From Cyclaneusma minus (lineage: Eukaryota > Ascomycota > Leotiomycetes > Marthamycetales > Marthamycetaceae), in the NCBI GenBank assembly GCA_037179335.1, contig JAKZHN010000003.1:1612001-1676000 (forward strand): DNA of 64,000 bases. Reading direction: 5' to 3'. The translations under genes and the position numbers were made by a program. The notes beneath the pieces are model-generated. The model saw nothing but the letters and a program-made list of their open reading frames with translations, was not told the DNA's origin and did no database searches. This document shows positions 1-14,965 of this stretch, piece by piece (position 1 is the stretch's first letter; the number at the start of each line of letters is the position of its first letter).

Positions 1-1500
1 ACCAATAATATCTAAATTAAAATTGCTATAAATATCGTTTTTAATTTAATTTTTATAAAATAAACATTTACTATTAAAATTAATCCCAATAGCGGGATTA
101 ATAAATTTAAAATTTGCTTTATAGCTAAAAATTTCAATCAAATTTAAAGCAAAACCTTTTTTATTTTTTTTTCTATAATTTAAACAAATATCTTTTGCAT
201 GTTTTTTAGCTATTATAGCATAAAGAAATTTAAATACCATTATTTTAATATTAGCAACGCTTTTATCAAATTTATTTTTTGCAAGCTTTTTTATTTAGCT
301 TTATTTAAAAATATTATAATTTAATTAGAATTTCTTTTAACTAAATAAAAATTTCTAAAAATTAAAATAAATTGTTTAAAATTACAATCTGCTATTTAAA
401 TTTAAAATAATCCAATTGAAATTGAAACAAAATACCAGCGATTTTTATTTATTTATATATAAAATAACTAGTATATTTATTTTATTTTATTTTAATAATA
501 TTATTGCTGCTATTAAAACAATTGCAAATTTAATTAATTTTATTTCCAATTCCTAAATTAAATTATTATTAAAAATTTAAAAAGCATTAAGAAAATTCTT
601 AATATAAAAATAACTCGGAATAACAATTTCAAATTTATTTAAATCAATTAAAAGCAATATATTAAACATTTATATAAAACATTTGGATTTTCAATTAGGA
701 AAAAACAATTATATTTAATATTTATAATAAATCATATTAATATAATAACATTAATTAAAAATAAGAAAAAGCTGATTAAATTAAATTTCTATTAATAGAA
801 ATTTAGCAAATTTATATTTGCTATAATATTTATATAATTAAATATTTGCTTTCAAATTAGCAGGCTAATTTAATTTAGATTTAATTTTTACAAATACTAT
901 AATATTAATTTAATATAATTGCTTTACTATTTTAAATTAATTGCAAATTGCAAAATTAAATACAAACCAAGGAAATTAAGCATTATTAAAAATTAATTTA
1001 AAATATTTAATAATACTTTTCATAAACTATTTTTCAATTATTAAAATGGTAGCATATTTATTGCAATATTGCTTAAAAAAGCGATATTATGATTAAATAA
1101 AAAATAAAAAAATATAGCTACATTAATTTGCAAAACCAAATATATTGCTGCAGCTGCCAATGCCAAGCAAAGCCAATAGCTTAAATAAATATTTAGAAAT
1201 ATAGGCTATAATAAACTAATTAATAAAATTTTATATTATATTAATATAAAACATAATAATTAAAAAACTATTGCTTTAATTAAAAGTTTTCAATTTTACA
1301 AAAGATTCAAATATATTAATATAGCCTATTAATTTATATATAAATAAATAAAAAGCAAGCAGCGGATTATTTATATATATATAAAAAATATAATTGCAAA
1401 TAGATTTATTAAGCTATTTTTAAAAATTTAATTTAAAAAATTTAAAAATATATTAAATATAAAAACCATTTTAAATAGAAAATTAAAAAAAAGCTATTCC
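1..1500. repeat. Degenerate long repeat, copy 1 (left end cut by window)
   Basis: This segment matches 3,494-4,960 in the same orientation and order. Anchors: the opening part around AACATTTACTATTAAAATTA (1-130 versus 3,495-3,620); the AAATACC(A/G)TTAT(T/G)TTAATATTA stretch (about 230 versus 3,690); TTAATAATATTATT plus GC(T/C)GC near 490-510 versus 3,950-3,970; and the AACTGCAGC / TGCTGCAGC plus CAATGCCAA stretch near 1,140-1,165 versus 4,565-4,590. The offset drifts from about 3,480 to 3,430, as expected for old copies with indels. No coding capacity remains, so the element class is unknown. Confidence 0.6.
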
Positions 1501-3493
1501 AATATAGCTTTTAAAAAGCATTAAAATGAAAAAACCGCTAATTATATTTATAAATTGCTATAAAATTTTGAAAAAAAGAAAAAAAACTTTTGGCAATACA
1601 AAAATTACGGGCCATTTACAAAATCCATTCGTTAGGTAAATAAGCGAAAACTGCGCATATATAATACCATTTTCTATAATCGTAAAATCCTCTTTCCTTT
1701 TTAATACTTTAAAAATAAAAGGATCTCTACCCATGTTAAGATTTTATATTAAAGCCAATAAAATTAATAAATACGCTATATAATAGGCCAATTTAAAAAC
1801 AGCCAAATAATAATTCCAGCTTTAAAATTATTTTTTATATTATAAAAAGTTTGCATATATAAGCCCCGCTAAAATTAAACATTTTTTTAACATAATTAAT
1901 ATTAAAAACAAAATTGTTTTTGTATTTATATTTTACTGCTATAAGAATTGTATAGCAAAAAAAAATAACCAATAAAATTTTTAAAATTTCTATTCTATAT
2001 AGAGATAAATTATTTAAATTTAATTATTTTAATATTATTAAATAATTTTTTATAAATTTGCATAATAATTATCATATAATAAATTTTTTAAATAGCCGCA
2101 GCCAAAAAATATAAATCTTATTATTTTAGCAGCAAATGGATATTTATAGCTATTTTTCTATTTGGTATAAAAAAAAGGCAAAAAGCTTAAAAATATTAAA
2201 TATAATAACACTAGTAAATTGGTTAATCTTTTTAAATATAAGCTAATAAAATTCACTTTTAAAATACTATTTTTTATTTATCTTGGCAAAATAAACCTGC
2301 AAAGCAAATTATTTAAATTGCAAAAAGCAATATTATAGCTATATTATATAAAATCCAATTATGTATTAATATTTGGAAATTAACAGCTTAGTTAAAATCC
2401 TATTTAAAAAACCGCTTTAAATTTAGTGCAAAAATTGGAAATCAAAAAGTAAATTCAAAAAAAAATATAAATTGAAAAATTGCTTTTGCAAAGCATATTT
2501 TTATATTCCTAAAAGAAAACTGCCCGTTTATAAATATTAAAATAAACGTTTTTCTTATTTTTGAAAGTGAATTTTAATTAATTACAATCCTAATATTATA
2601 AACCAATTTTAATTATATTGCTCAAATTTAAAAAGAAATCATAATATAATAATAAAATAAAATAAATAAATCCATAGTAAAACCCTTAATTTAAAATTTC
2701 AAAACAACCCCAATGGTCCAGAAAACACGCTAAACGTTCTATTCAAATGCCTATTCTCCGGCAGACTAACCAAAAAGCAGCAGGCTAAATAGGAAATGCA
2801 TAAGGCCAAATTTTTATAAATTGCCTTTAAATCTAAAGCAATTTATAATTCAATTTTTAAAATAATCATTTCAATATCCAAGTTTTTGGCCTTTTATAAA
2901 AAATAAAATAAAATAATTATTTATTTTAAATTTAATAACCCAAAAACAAACAATTATTAAAAATTCAATTAATACCAATTACAGTATATTTATCACGCTA
3001 TAATATAATATATCCAAAACGCTTTAATATAGTATATCCGTTAAGCCATTAAATAAATCAAGTTTTATATAAATTTCAATTTCTATAAATTCCCTTATTT
3101 TAAACGCTTTATTTATTTCAAATTTAATAAATTTTAATAATACCAATATTATACCGGCCTTTATTTTCAAAGCAAATAAAATAAATATTAATAGCGCTTA
3201 TATTGCAATCTCTATTTAATTTGACATGCAAAAAATATTTAAAATTAATGGCTAAAAGTATTTAAAGCGCAATACAACTAAAGCCAAAATTATTTATTAA
3301 AGCTATTTTTTTATAATTATTTATTATAGCCATAGCTATAAATAAAACGAATATCGATTTATATAAATTTGCTTATTTAATAAGCAAGATTTATAAAATC
3401 CATATTTCCAGCAATTATAAAAAAGCCGTTTTTAATTTGTTATATAAAGATTAATAAAAAAAAGCTATTATAAAAAATATTACAGCGCTAATA

Positions 3494-4960
3494 GCTCATA
3501 ATATATAATTTAAAATTACTATGAATATTGCTTTTAATTTAAGTTTTATTAAATAAATATTTACTATTAAAATTAATTGAAATAATAATATTAATAAATA
3601 TAAGGCTTATTTAATAGCCCGGGGATTTTTGTTTTATTTAAATAAATACTTTATGCAATGTTTTGGCAATTATAATTTAATAAAATTTTAAATACCGTTA
3701 TGTTAATATTAAAAACGCATTTATCAAAGCGAATTTGAAAAATTAATATATTTAGCTTTTTTAAATAATATTATAACTAAGCTAGAAAATATTTTTCAAT
3801 TAAATAAAAGTCTATATAGGCTAAAATAAATCTCTGAAAATTAAACTTATGTTTTAAAAGCTAAAATAATCAAATTTAATTTTAAATTTAATTTTAATAA
3901 TCCCTATTCATTTATTTACAAAATTATAAATATAACTCTTTTAATTTATATTAATAATATTATTACAGCCGCCAAAACTATTAAAAAGCTAAATAATTTC
4001 TTCATTAGCCTTTCTTTTTATTTGATAGCCAAAAATTTAAAAACATTCAAAAACATTCTAAATAAACAAATTATTAAAAACAAATTGGCTAAAATCCTAT
4101 AAATTAATTAAAAGCAATATATTAAATTTGAATTTCTGCAAACAAAAACTCTTTTTATTTTATTTTTATAGCTAATAAAATCAAAGCAATTAAGCAAATT
4201 TAAAATAATAAAAAACGGATTAAAATTAGCCTTTTTTTAAAAATATATATATATATTATGATTTTTACCCAATTGAATATTTATTTTACAGCTAAAACAC
4301 TAGTATAATTTATAACAAACCTTTGCAAATAGTATAATACTGGTATAATATAATTATTTCGCTATTTAAAATTTATAATAAATTAAAATATTAAATATAG
4401 CCTAAATAAATTAAAGAAATCACAAATTTACAATAATGCATTTTATAAATTGCTATTAAATTAAAAAAGCATTAGTAAATTTATAACTATATTATTTAAT
4501 AATTTTATTTTATAATTTAATTAACAATAAAAAGGCATTGCAATATTTATTTGCAAAGCTAAATATATAGCAACTGCAGCCAATGCCAAATAAAATGAAT
4601 AAATAGCTTAAATTTAAAAACATTTAAAATTAAAAAAACTGATAAACGAAAGTCTATACTATATAAATATAAAAAAAACAATTAAAATAATATTATTTCT
4701 TATTAAAAAGATTTAATTGTATAAAAAATCTAAATATAGTAATATAATATATTATTTTGTTCGGAAATTTAAAAATAATTAAAAATAATAAATTATTTAT
4801 ATTTAAATGCAAAATATAATAGTAAATAATTTTATTAAGCCTTTAGACTAAATTTAATTTGCTAAATTTAAAAGGCTTTTAAAATTAAATACAATTTTGG
4901 AAAAGCAGAAAAAAACAAAGAAAATAGGCATTAAATATAAAAAGAAAAACGTTTAAATAT
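3494..4960. repeat. Degenerate long repeat, copy 2
   Basis: This is the second copy of the segment at 1-1,500, in direct orientation and with the same order of anchors. The two copies differ heavily and both are AT-saturated, consistent with mutation of an old duplicated mobile element. Ends were estimated by eye from where shared words stop and could be off by about 100 bp. Confidence 0.6.
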
Positions 4961-7900
4961 TTTTTTCCCTTTTTTTATAAATAAAATTTTATATTAATAT
5001 AAAATTTTATACTAAAAAAATACGATTTTAAAAAAGCTTAATTAAATAGTTATTGGGTTTAGAAAAAATATTAAAATACCTTTGTATTGATTTAAACCGA
5101 AATAATACAGGCTTGGAACTTTATAAAGTTTTGGATATAAAATCCATTCACGTTTTTAGCATATACGTATAAATAAAAAAACCATTTATACACCTGGTAT
5201 TATAAAATAGCTTTTTTTTTCTAATTATTTAATACACTCAAAAGAGACTAACCCGCATTGGTTTTTAATATTAAAAGTATTTAGATTAATGAATTTTTTA
5301 AAGGCGTTATTGCAATTGATTTTAGTTATAATATTAATTGATTTATTATAATTATTAATTTAGTATATATTTTGGATTTTTCTAAATTTATAGCTTTTTT
5401 TAAAATACAGTATATTTGCTATTAAATTTTTTTATTATGATTTCTGATTTAATTATATAATTATATAAGCTAAATAAATTTGTATAAATTATTATTGGGG
5501 CCGAAGAAAATTTAAATTGCTTTAGAATTTTAAATCAAATGGTGTTTAGAGCTATAGCTATATTTATAGCTTATATAGCTATTAGAATTTTATTTGCTAG
5601 TATACTTTTAATTATTTTTTGTAAATTTGGTTAAGTTTTAATAAAGTAGAGTTTCAGTAATTTAAAATATGTAGCTTTATTTGTTTACTTTTTTATTTAT
5701 AATAATAATAATAAAATAATTAGTTTGAAAGTTTTTATTTTGGTTATTAATAAAGCTTTTATTTGCAAAAGCGAAAATTTTGCTTTTGGGTAAACTTAAT
5801 TTAATATATAATAGACTATATTTTAAATTTTTTAAGCATTATTTAAAATTTTTATTTAATACCAAAATATTTTTTATGGGTTTCTTTTGCTTTTAGATTA
5901 TTATAAATAATTTATAATTGGATTTTAATTGAATAATTATAGCTTTAAAACTATTATAGGCCTTGTAATTTATATAATTATATTTTATAATGGGAGCGTT
6001 AAAATTTATAAGCTTAATATTTCTTTTTGCTTTTTTGGACGAAAATATATAAAGCTATTTTTATTTAAATTTAAAATGCAATTATTAAATAAAAGGGAAT
6101 AAGTTATAATTAATTTTTTCTTAAATTTGATATTAAAGCCAAATTTTTAGAATTTAGATTTTTTTAAATTTAGCCTATGCAATATTATATAGTTAAAAAG
6201 TATTATTAATTTGCATTTTAATAATTGTAAAAACTCTATTAATTTTGCTAAAACATAAATATAAATTATAAATGGATATTTTTAAAAGCAATTAAATAAA
6301 ATGGTGCTTAATGTAAATTATTTATTAATATAAGCCAGCATTTGCTAATTTATAAAATGGTTTTTTAATTTGAATCAAAATGCTTGGAGGATATTTGTTT
6401 TTAATTTTTTTGAATACATTGTAATATATTTTTTTAGCTTATTTTTGAATTAAAGGTAAATTTAAATAATATTTTTTATTTAGAATTTAGCTATTTGTTT
6501 TTATTTAAAAAATAATATAATATAAATAATTAGCTTTTGGCTATAATATTAAATAATTGGGGTCTGGGTAAAAAAGTGTTTTGTTTTAATGTTTTTATAG
6601 CTATAAATAATTATTTTTAATTTTTTATAGAAAGCTATAATAATTCTGTTTTTGATTTTTTTTATAAACCTAATTTTAACAATTTTAATGTTTTTAATAT
6701 ATTTTTTGGAATTAAAAAGAAATTGAAAATATTAATGGCAATAAAAATATTAATTTTAATAGTATTAAATATTTTAAAAGCTTTATTAAATATGGTAATC
6801 TTGCCTTTTTGCTTTAGCTAATTTGCGAAAACTAAATTTGCAGTTTTTTTCACAATTAAATAAATAATAAATTTGTTTTTTTAATTGTTTTTATAATAGA
6901 AACATATTTTTATAATTTTAAAGTTATTTTAAATAAATTTAAAAGAAATACCGGCTTTTTTGAATTTTTTTAAAAGGAATTGAAATTTTAAAGCTTTTTT
7001 TAATTGGAAGTGGGGCTTTTGGTGTTTTGGTTATAATTCTTTTTTTTTAATTGGCTGTTTGAAAGTTTTTTGGGGTTTGGAAATTGGGTTATTTTGCTTT
7101 TGAATTAAATTTGTTAATAAGTTTTTGAATGAGTTTTTAAATGATTTTTTAAATGATTTTTTAAAAATTGGCCTTGATTTTAATTTAGGGAATATGCTAT
7201 TTATTGGCTTAAAAGGTATTGTAAATAATATTGCGTTTAAAGTATTATTTTTTAATGTAAAATATAGCTTAATTGAAATAAATTTGAATTTTTTGAATTT
7301 AATTGGTATTTAAAAAATATAGATTTGATCGTTATTATTTAATAGGCTATAAAGGCCTTGCTATTTTTTTTTTGAATTTAAAAACTAAAAGGAAAATTTA
7401 TAATAGCAAAGGTATTTGATTTATTGCGAATACTTAGGGCATGAGAAATTGTATATTTAGCCCAGAGTTTTCTTAGCGTTTTATTATATTTTTACATGGC
7501 TTAAGTTTTTTGGTATATTTTTGAAAATGGAGAAGAGTTTTTTACAAATTTAAAATAAGCATTAAAGATTAATAAAATAAATATTAAATTATTTGATTTA
7601 GCGGTATTATTTATAACCTTAATTATTATTTAAAGAATAAAATTCAAGGGCTTTTCAATCATCCTTTTTGCAAAAGTATTATAAGCTATTTTTTAAAAAA
7701 AATATAGTATTTTTTTATTTTGCTAATGCTATAATGGACTTTTATAGAAATCTTATTATATTAAATGCTATATAATTTGGTATTTTAGCGGAAAAATTTA
7801 TTAGCTATTTTAATATTAGCGTTGTATTTAATAATATTAAATGTCTTTTGATAAATATAAAATTAGCAATTTTAATTTTTTTTTTAAATATGTTTTGCAA

Positions 7901-8337
7901 AAATGCTAATAATTAAATTAATGGCTTTAAAAATTGGTATATTGTAAATTTAATTGCGTTATTTATAATGTAAAAAGCTTTTTTGCTATTAATAAAAATA
8001 ATATTTATTATAATAAAATAATTAAAATTAAAATTGATTTTGATTTTGATTTTGAATTTGCTTAAAGATTTATTATAAAGCTGGTAGTTTTTGCAAAATT
8101 TGATTAATTTCTTTAAAGTCTTAATAGTAAAATGGTATTTGATATTTTTAAGAATTTTATAGAGCTTTTCAATATTTGGGTGTTTTAGATTTTTATAAAT
8201 TTGTTTTATTTTTGGCTTTATAAAATAGTTTTATTTATTTTTTATAATCGATTTTAATTTAGTAAAAGATTATAGTATCACGGTGCAAAACAAAAGCAGG
8301 TCCTAGGAAATAGCGATATTAATCTACAAAAAAGATA

Positions 8338-8500
8338 AAAAAAGCCAAAAAAGCTCAAAAGCTATATATAAATGCCAAAAGCCAAGCCCAGGGCGTGGTG
8401 GTAATAATAGCCCAAAAATAAAGGGTCGATTGGAATAAAGCGATTATATGATTAAAAAACAATATAATACTATAATAATATCCCTCTCTAAATGGCTATT
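8338..8500. repeat. Short dispersed repeat, heavily mutated copy
   Basis: It shares AAGCTCAAAAGCTATATATAA, split here by reading order, and the following AAGCCC(A/G)GGGCGTG and GTCGATTGG words with 14,806-14,965. Relative to that copy almost every difference is G to A or C to T, the direction RIP takes, so this is the more degraded partner. It is one of the few GC-containing islands in the block. The element it belongs to is not recognised. Confidence 0.7.
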
Positions 8501-11500
8501 TGTTTTTAAATAGCTTTAAAACAATCATAAATTCCAAAAATATTATAAAACATTTAAAAGAAAATACCTTCGCAATTTAAAATTATTAAATAAATTAATA
8601 TTTTATAATAAAAAACCACGAAATCAATTTCTATATAAAGTTTGAAATTAATATTTAAATTACAGAGTTTTTAAATTTATTATGGCCTTTAGAAACCGGC
8701 TTTTTAATTGGGGCTGCTTGGATAATTATAAAAGCTTTAAATTTAAAACGCTTATTAAATTAAAAATATTATAAATTCTTTTTATATGCCTATTGCTTAA
8801 TAAATATTAGAAATCCCGGTTTTTAAAATAATTTTGCATACCAATTTTACAAAAGCTTGTTCTAATTAAATAATCTTTTTAGGGCTGCTAAAAAAATCCT
8901 TTTATTTTATTAAATAAATTAGTCCGGCCTTTTTATTTTTATTATAAATATTTAGAATTTTATTAAATTCCCCATGCTTTTTGAAAATTTTTAATGCTAT
9001 TGTTTTTTTTTAATATACGGCTATAAATATTACGGCTTTTTGAATAAATAATTTTATTTTAATTAAATAATTTAAAAAAGTCTGGCTTTGGTCGAAAAAA
9101 CAATATAAAATATAAAGAAATATATATATAACTTTAAATAATTTAAATTAATAAATTTGGCCGCTTTTATAAATTTTTTAAATTTGCCAAAAGCCGGCCT
9201 ATTTTTTTTTTATAAAATAATTAACTTTTTTTTTAATATTAATATAAATTATTGGCGTTTTATATAGCGGGGAGCTCTTAAATAGCGAATTTTAACATAT
9301 ATTTTATATTTATTAATTAATTGCTATATTAAAATTTTAAATTGATTTAAAATTCTAATTGAGCAATTCGCAATAGTATTAGCTTTATAAAATTATTTAT
9401 CTTAAATTAGAAATATTATAAAAAAGCAAGGGTTTAAAAATTCTATATTTACATAAAACTAAAATGTATAATTTGCAAAAAATAATATTATATTTATAAT
9501 TTTGAATATCTAATTATTAAAAGCGAATTTGGCTAATAAAAATTAATTTATTTAGTTATTTGTTTAAAAAAAAATTGAAAATATTGCTTTAAAATAGCAT
9601 TAAGGTATTTAATTTAATTATTAATTTTAAAATTAAAAAAAAGGCTTAAAAGCTATGCCCAGTTATTTTAATAGATATTTCCAAAATTTTAAAATAAATT
9701 AAATGCCCCTATTAAAAACATTTTTTTTTAAAAGCAATAAATATTAAAAACAAATATATTAGCTAGTTTTTTAATTAAAAGGCCAATGATAAAAATAAAA
9801 TATTGAATTTTAATTAGCAGGTATATTATAATTAAAATATATTAAAATAGGTTTTTATAATATTTATATTTGGAAAATAAGATAATATAATTAATAAAAA
9901 TTTTAAATTAGATTTTATATAAAATAGGCAAAAATTTAAAAAAACAAAATAATAAAATGTGTAAAGCTTTTATTTAATTATATAATTAATAAATTTTAAT
10001 ATAGCTAGCAATATTTTTTAATATTTTTTATTATTAATAATATTGGATAATTATAAATAATATTTCAGTTTATTTTAAATAGCTAATTAATACTATAAAA
10101 TATATATAATAAAATATTTAGATTTCAAAGCCAAGTATATTTAATAAAATAAAAAGTTAATTTTTTACATAAAATTTATTATTATTTTTAATTATAAAAT
10201 TCGCTATTTATTAGCAAGATTTTTTGTAATTTCTTGGGCTATTTGCAAATCGTTTTGTTTTTTAAAATCTTTATGGCAGATTTTGCAATTTGCAATAAGC
10301 AATATGCGTTTTAAATAATTTTATTAATTAATTGCTGAAAATTGGAAATTATTATAAAAAGAAAGAAAAAAGCTAAAATTGGGGTTTGAAAGCAAGTTTT
10401 TTAAAATTTTAAAATTAAAGCAGTTTTTTTGAAAATAATATTTATTGGCAATATTGAAAATAATTATTAAATTCGTTTTTGGGTATATTTTTACCTTTGC
10501 GGCTAAAGGCATTAAATAAAATAGCTTGCTTGCTAAAGAAATAAATAATTTAGAAATTAAAATGTAAAACCAAATTAAAATTATTGAAATTGGTATTAAT
10601 TAAAGGCTTTAATAATTATAAATATATATAAATTCTAATAATTAATTATTAATTCGATTTTTTTTTAAATTTTATAAATTTTATAATTTTTTTTTAAAGC
10701 TTTAATAATTGTTAAAAGCTTTTTATTATAAATGTTATAATTATATTTAGCTGCTAAGTGTTTTGTGAAAAAAAAAGGCTATAGGCCGAAGTATATTATT
10801 ATTTTCAAATTAAAAAAAAACACTATTTAATTGAAGCTTAATTAAAAGCGTTAATTTTAAAGATAATCTATTAAAAATAATTAAATAAAATTAAAATAAC
10901 AGCAATAATAAAAACTGCTTTAAAAAAATTAAAGGATTTTTATTTAATTGCTTTTTCAATTTAAAAAGTTTTTTTAATTAAAATATAAAGCAATGCTGAA
11001 ATTTTAAAAAGATTATATATAAAGTTTTAATGGAAATTTGTAAAATCCAAAACTCGCTATAAACCTTTAAATTTTATTAATAAGTTTCATTTTATAATAG
11101 CTTTAATTTTATTAGAGTTTATTTTAATACTATTTAAAATAATATATAAATCCAAATATTTATTTTTAATAATTTTAGATTTGCATTTATTCAAATTAAT
11201 TTAAAAGCCAATGATAATTAATTTATAAATAATTTTTTATGTATATTGCCAATATTTTTAAATAAAATTTAAATTCAAATATATATATATATATATTATA
11301 GAAACTTTATTTAAAAAGCTAAATGGTATATTATTAATATAATGCTAAAATAAAGCCAGGATATTATAAAAATTAAAGAATATAATTAATAATTTAAAAA
11401 AGCTAAAATAAATAATAGAAATTGTTTTCTTTTTGTTTTCCTTTTAGCTATTTGAAATTTATTAAAAATAGCAATAATATTTAATTTAATAAAAACTTAG

Positions 11501-14500
11501 TTAAAAAAACAGGTATTGATTTTTAATTGTAATATTATTTAAGCCTTTATAATTTTAGCAAATTTATATATTATTATTTAATTTAGCAATTAATATAAAT
11601 AGCGAAGCGTATTTTAATTTTACTTTTTAAATGAGTTTTTTATTTAGTTAGTTATTTAGCTATTTGCAATTATATTTAAATTTAGCCAACAATAGATTTT
11701 TTTTTTTATAATATAGAAATTTAATTTTTAATATTAATTTAATTTTATAATTAAACGTTTAATAAAAAGGAAATTTATTAATATTTTGCAATAAAAATCC
11801 GGCTATTATATTATGAAGCCATTTTAAAAGCTTTAATTTAATATTAAATTTTAATAATTCGGGCTTTTTAATTAAAAATTTATTAATATTAGCTTTGATA
11901 ATTTAATTAAAAGCCAGGGAATAGGATTTGCAATAAAAAAAATTAAAAAAATTAAAAAAACGCTTTGGAAATAAATTAAATTAGCTATATTAAGCAGGGT
12001 AGTTTTAAAAATGGAATTTGAAATATTAGAAATAGATTTGATTAAAAACAAATTTCGCTTAACTATTATAGTACGATTAAATTCATATTATAAAATTTGC
12101 ATTATTTAAATTCTTTGCTATTTATAAAACAAAAATTGGATTATTATTATTTTTATATTGTTTATATTGGGCCAAAAATAATAAGAATTAAGCATTGGTT
12201 AATAAAATAGCAAAAAGACATTTAATTGCAAAACTGGTTTTTTGCTGAGTTTTTTATAATAATGCAAATTTTGGCAATGCTTTTTATTTTAATAATTGCA
12301 GATAAAAAATACTATAGCAATTAAGCGGGCTTGGTTTTTAACTTTTAATAATATACAATTTATAAATTTATATTAGTATTTTGGAATAAATTTAAATTCG
12401 ATATTAAATGCTAAATAGCAATTATTTAAAAATTGTTACTAATATTGCTTAATATAATATTTTGGACTATTAAAATAAATAGAAATTAAATAGATTCTAA
12501 CTAAATATAAAAAGAAGATTATAATGCTTTTAGTTAAAAGAAATTTATAATTTAATACAAATACCGGTATAATTTTAATCAATATAAACCAGATTTTTAA
12601 AAAGAAATAATTGCTTTAATAATATAAAACGCGGTATTTCAATTTTATTAAATTTTATTTAATATTGGGATTATAATGCAAAAGCCATGGGCAGTTATTA
12701 ATAATTAAAATAATTTTAATTAATTTAATAATTATAATTATAATAGTATTAGGCTTTTTATTTGCTAAGGCAAATAATTTGGATTTGTATAAAATAAAAA
12801 TAGGAAATTAATATTATATTATAAAATTTTAATTAATAAATTTAATATTAAAGCAGCCCCTATTAATTAAAGTATTTATAGAAAATAAAATATATTTAGA
12901 AAATAAAAATAAAATGAGAATTAAATTTGCAAAATTAGTTAAGCAAATATAAGAAAAATACATATATATAAAATATTATAATTATAAAAATTCAAATAAA
13001 AAAACAGCAATTAATTAATTTTAAAATGCTTTTTAGCAATAATTTGAATTGGAGAATTGCTATTTGTTTATTGGTTATTTTATTTAATAATAGCGGGGGC
13101 TTTATACATTAATTGTTAATTAATTAATAATATTATAATTAATAAATGTAATTTCCAAAGTAAAAAGACTTAATAGCTATTTTTAATGCTATTAGCAAAA
13201 GAAAATTATGGCCGCAATTTTTCAAAGCGCCGCTATTATGAAATTAGTTAAATTGAAAATTATATTAAATTTCAAAAGTAAATGCAAATAGATTTAAATT
13301 TAAATTATAAATATTAATAGCGGCCTTGTTAAAGCAATAATTAATTTAATAATTTATTTTTTTGTAAAAAAAATAAAGCTTAAATTGCTAATAATAGACT
13401 TTTTGCTTTTTTTTGTAATATATTTTAAAACAGAATTCAAGAAAGCAAAAGAATTTATAGAATTGTTAAAGTTTTTGGAAAATTAAAAATTAATAATGCG
13501 CTAAAAAGCAAAAATTTAAGATTTGAGTTAAAAATTAATAATGCCGTTTAATTCGATTAATTAATTATATTTAAAAGCCTTTGAATTAGTAGTATAGCCG
13601 CGCTTAATATAATTTTTATTGCGAAATTAATTAAACGAATTTAAATATATAAATATTTATTTATTATAATTGCTTTTTTTGAAAACCATATAAAAAAATA
13701 AGCGCGAATTGCAAATAAAAATTTAAAAACAATTTGCAAAATTCAATAACTTTAAATTTGAAAATAAATTTAATTTGGGCCGCTTTAAAATTGAATTTGG
13801 TAAAAAAAGCGGGGAAATTTTGGTTTTTAATTTTCTTCAACTTTTTTTAATTTTTTTTTGGCTTTTTTAATTTTGTTAAAAATAATATATATTTTTTAAA
13901 GCGCGGTTAAAGCATTTTTAATTATTTATTAGGGTTAAATGCTTAAATTATTAAAAATTGTAAAAATTAATTTAAAATTAATAAGCTATTGAAAAAAGCA
14001 TTAATTTCCCAATTTATTAGTAATATATTGGAGTTTTTTAAATTTAATATTAAAAATCGAAATATTAATAATAAAAACCTAGCGGACGCCAAAAGCAAAA
14101 TTAAGGATGTTTTTTGGGTATTTTAAAAATTTGGATTTATTAGCTATAAATTTATGAAAATTAAATGCTTAATAATAATAATTAATAAAAATAAAATTGC
14201 TATTAATTAATGATTTTTTTAAATTTTATAATCTTTTGGCAATAAAATTAAATAGTTTTATTTTTTAAACTAGAAATATCATTATTTAAATTAATATTAA
14301 TATTAAAATAGCGCTAAATCTCGGTATCCTTAAAATACGCGTAATTGGTAAAGCCGGCAAAAATGAATAAAAAAATTGGAATTAATCATGCTAAAAATTA
14401 AATTAATATTATAAAAAGAAAAATTAAATTTGAAATTTACAATTGTAGCCGCAAAATCAAAATAATAAATTTAAAGGCTTTATATAAAAATTATATAAAA

Positions 14501-14805
14501 GCAGCAAAGCTTTTTAAAATAAATAATAAAATTAAATTTATTAATAGTTATTTTAAAATATTTTAAAAATTTGGCTAGCAAAAATTAATAATAATTAAAT
14601 TACGATTAATAAATTTTTATTAATATTTTATATTGATTCTAGCGAAAATGAAAACAATTGGCTTATTTAAAATGGAAAATAAAAGCTTGGATTAAATTAA
14701 GCTAAATTAAAAATAAAAGCAAAGCGATTAATAATAAATAAATTAAATTCTTACAATGCAAAATAAAAGGAAATTTTAAAAAATAGAAATACTAATTTAT
14801 AAAAC

Positions 14806-14965
14806 AAAAAGCCAGAAAAGCTCAAAAGCTATATATAAACGCCAAAGGCCAAGCCCGGGGCGTGATGGTAATAGTGGCCTAAAGGTAAGGAGTCGATTGG
14901 GACGGAGCGGTTGTATAATCAAGGAATGGCATAGTGCCGTGACATATAAATGGCCAAATCTTTTT
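14806..14965. repeat. Short dispersed repeat, better preserved copy
   Basis: This is the partner of 8,338-8,500 and the most GC-rich patch in the first 17 kb. It keeps CCCGGGGCGTGATGG and GGAGTCGATTGGGACGGAGC, which are AT-shifted in the other copy. Both strands can be read for 30 to 40 codons, but I recognise no protein. Its weaker mutation load suggests a younger insertion, or the edge of an element that escaped repeated mutation. Confidence 0.7.

Noticed and set aside
46..10512. Short open frames of about 62-64 codons in the AT-rich block
   Set aside because: Their lysine/asparagine/phenylalanine/isoleucine-only composition is what AT-rich random sequence gives; no motif and no partner.
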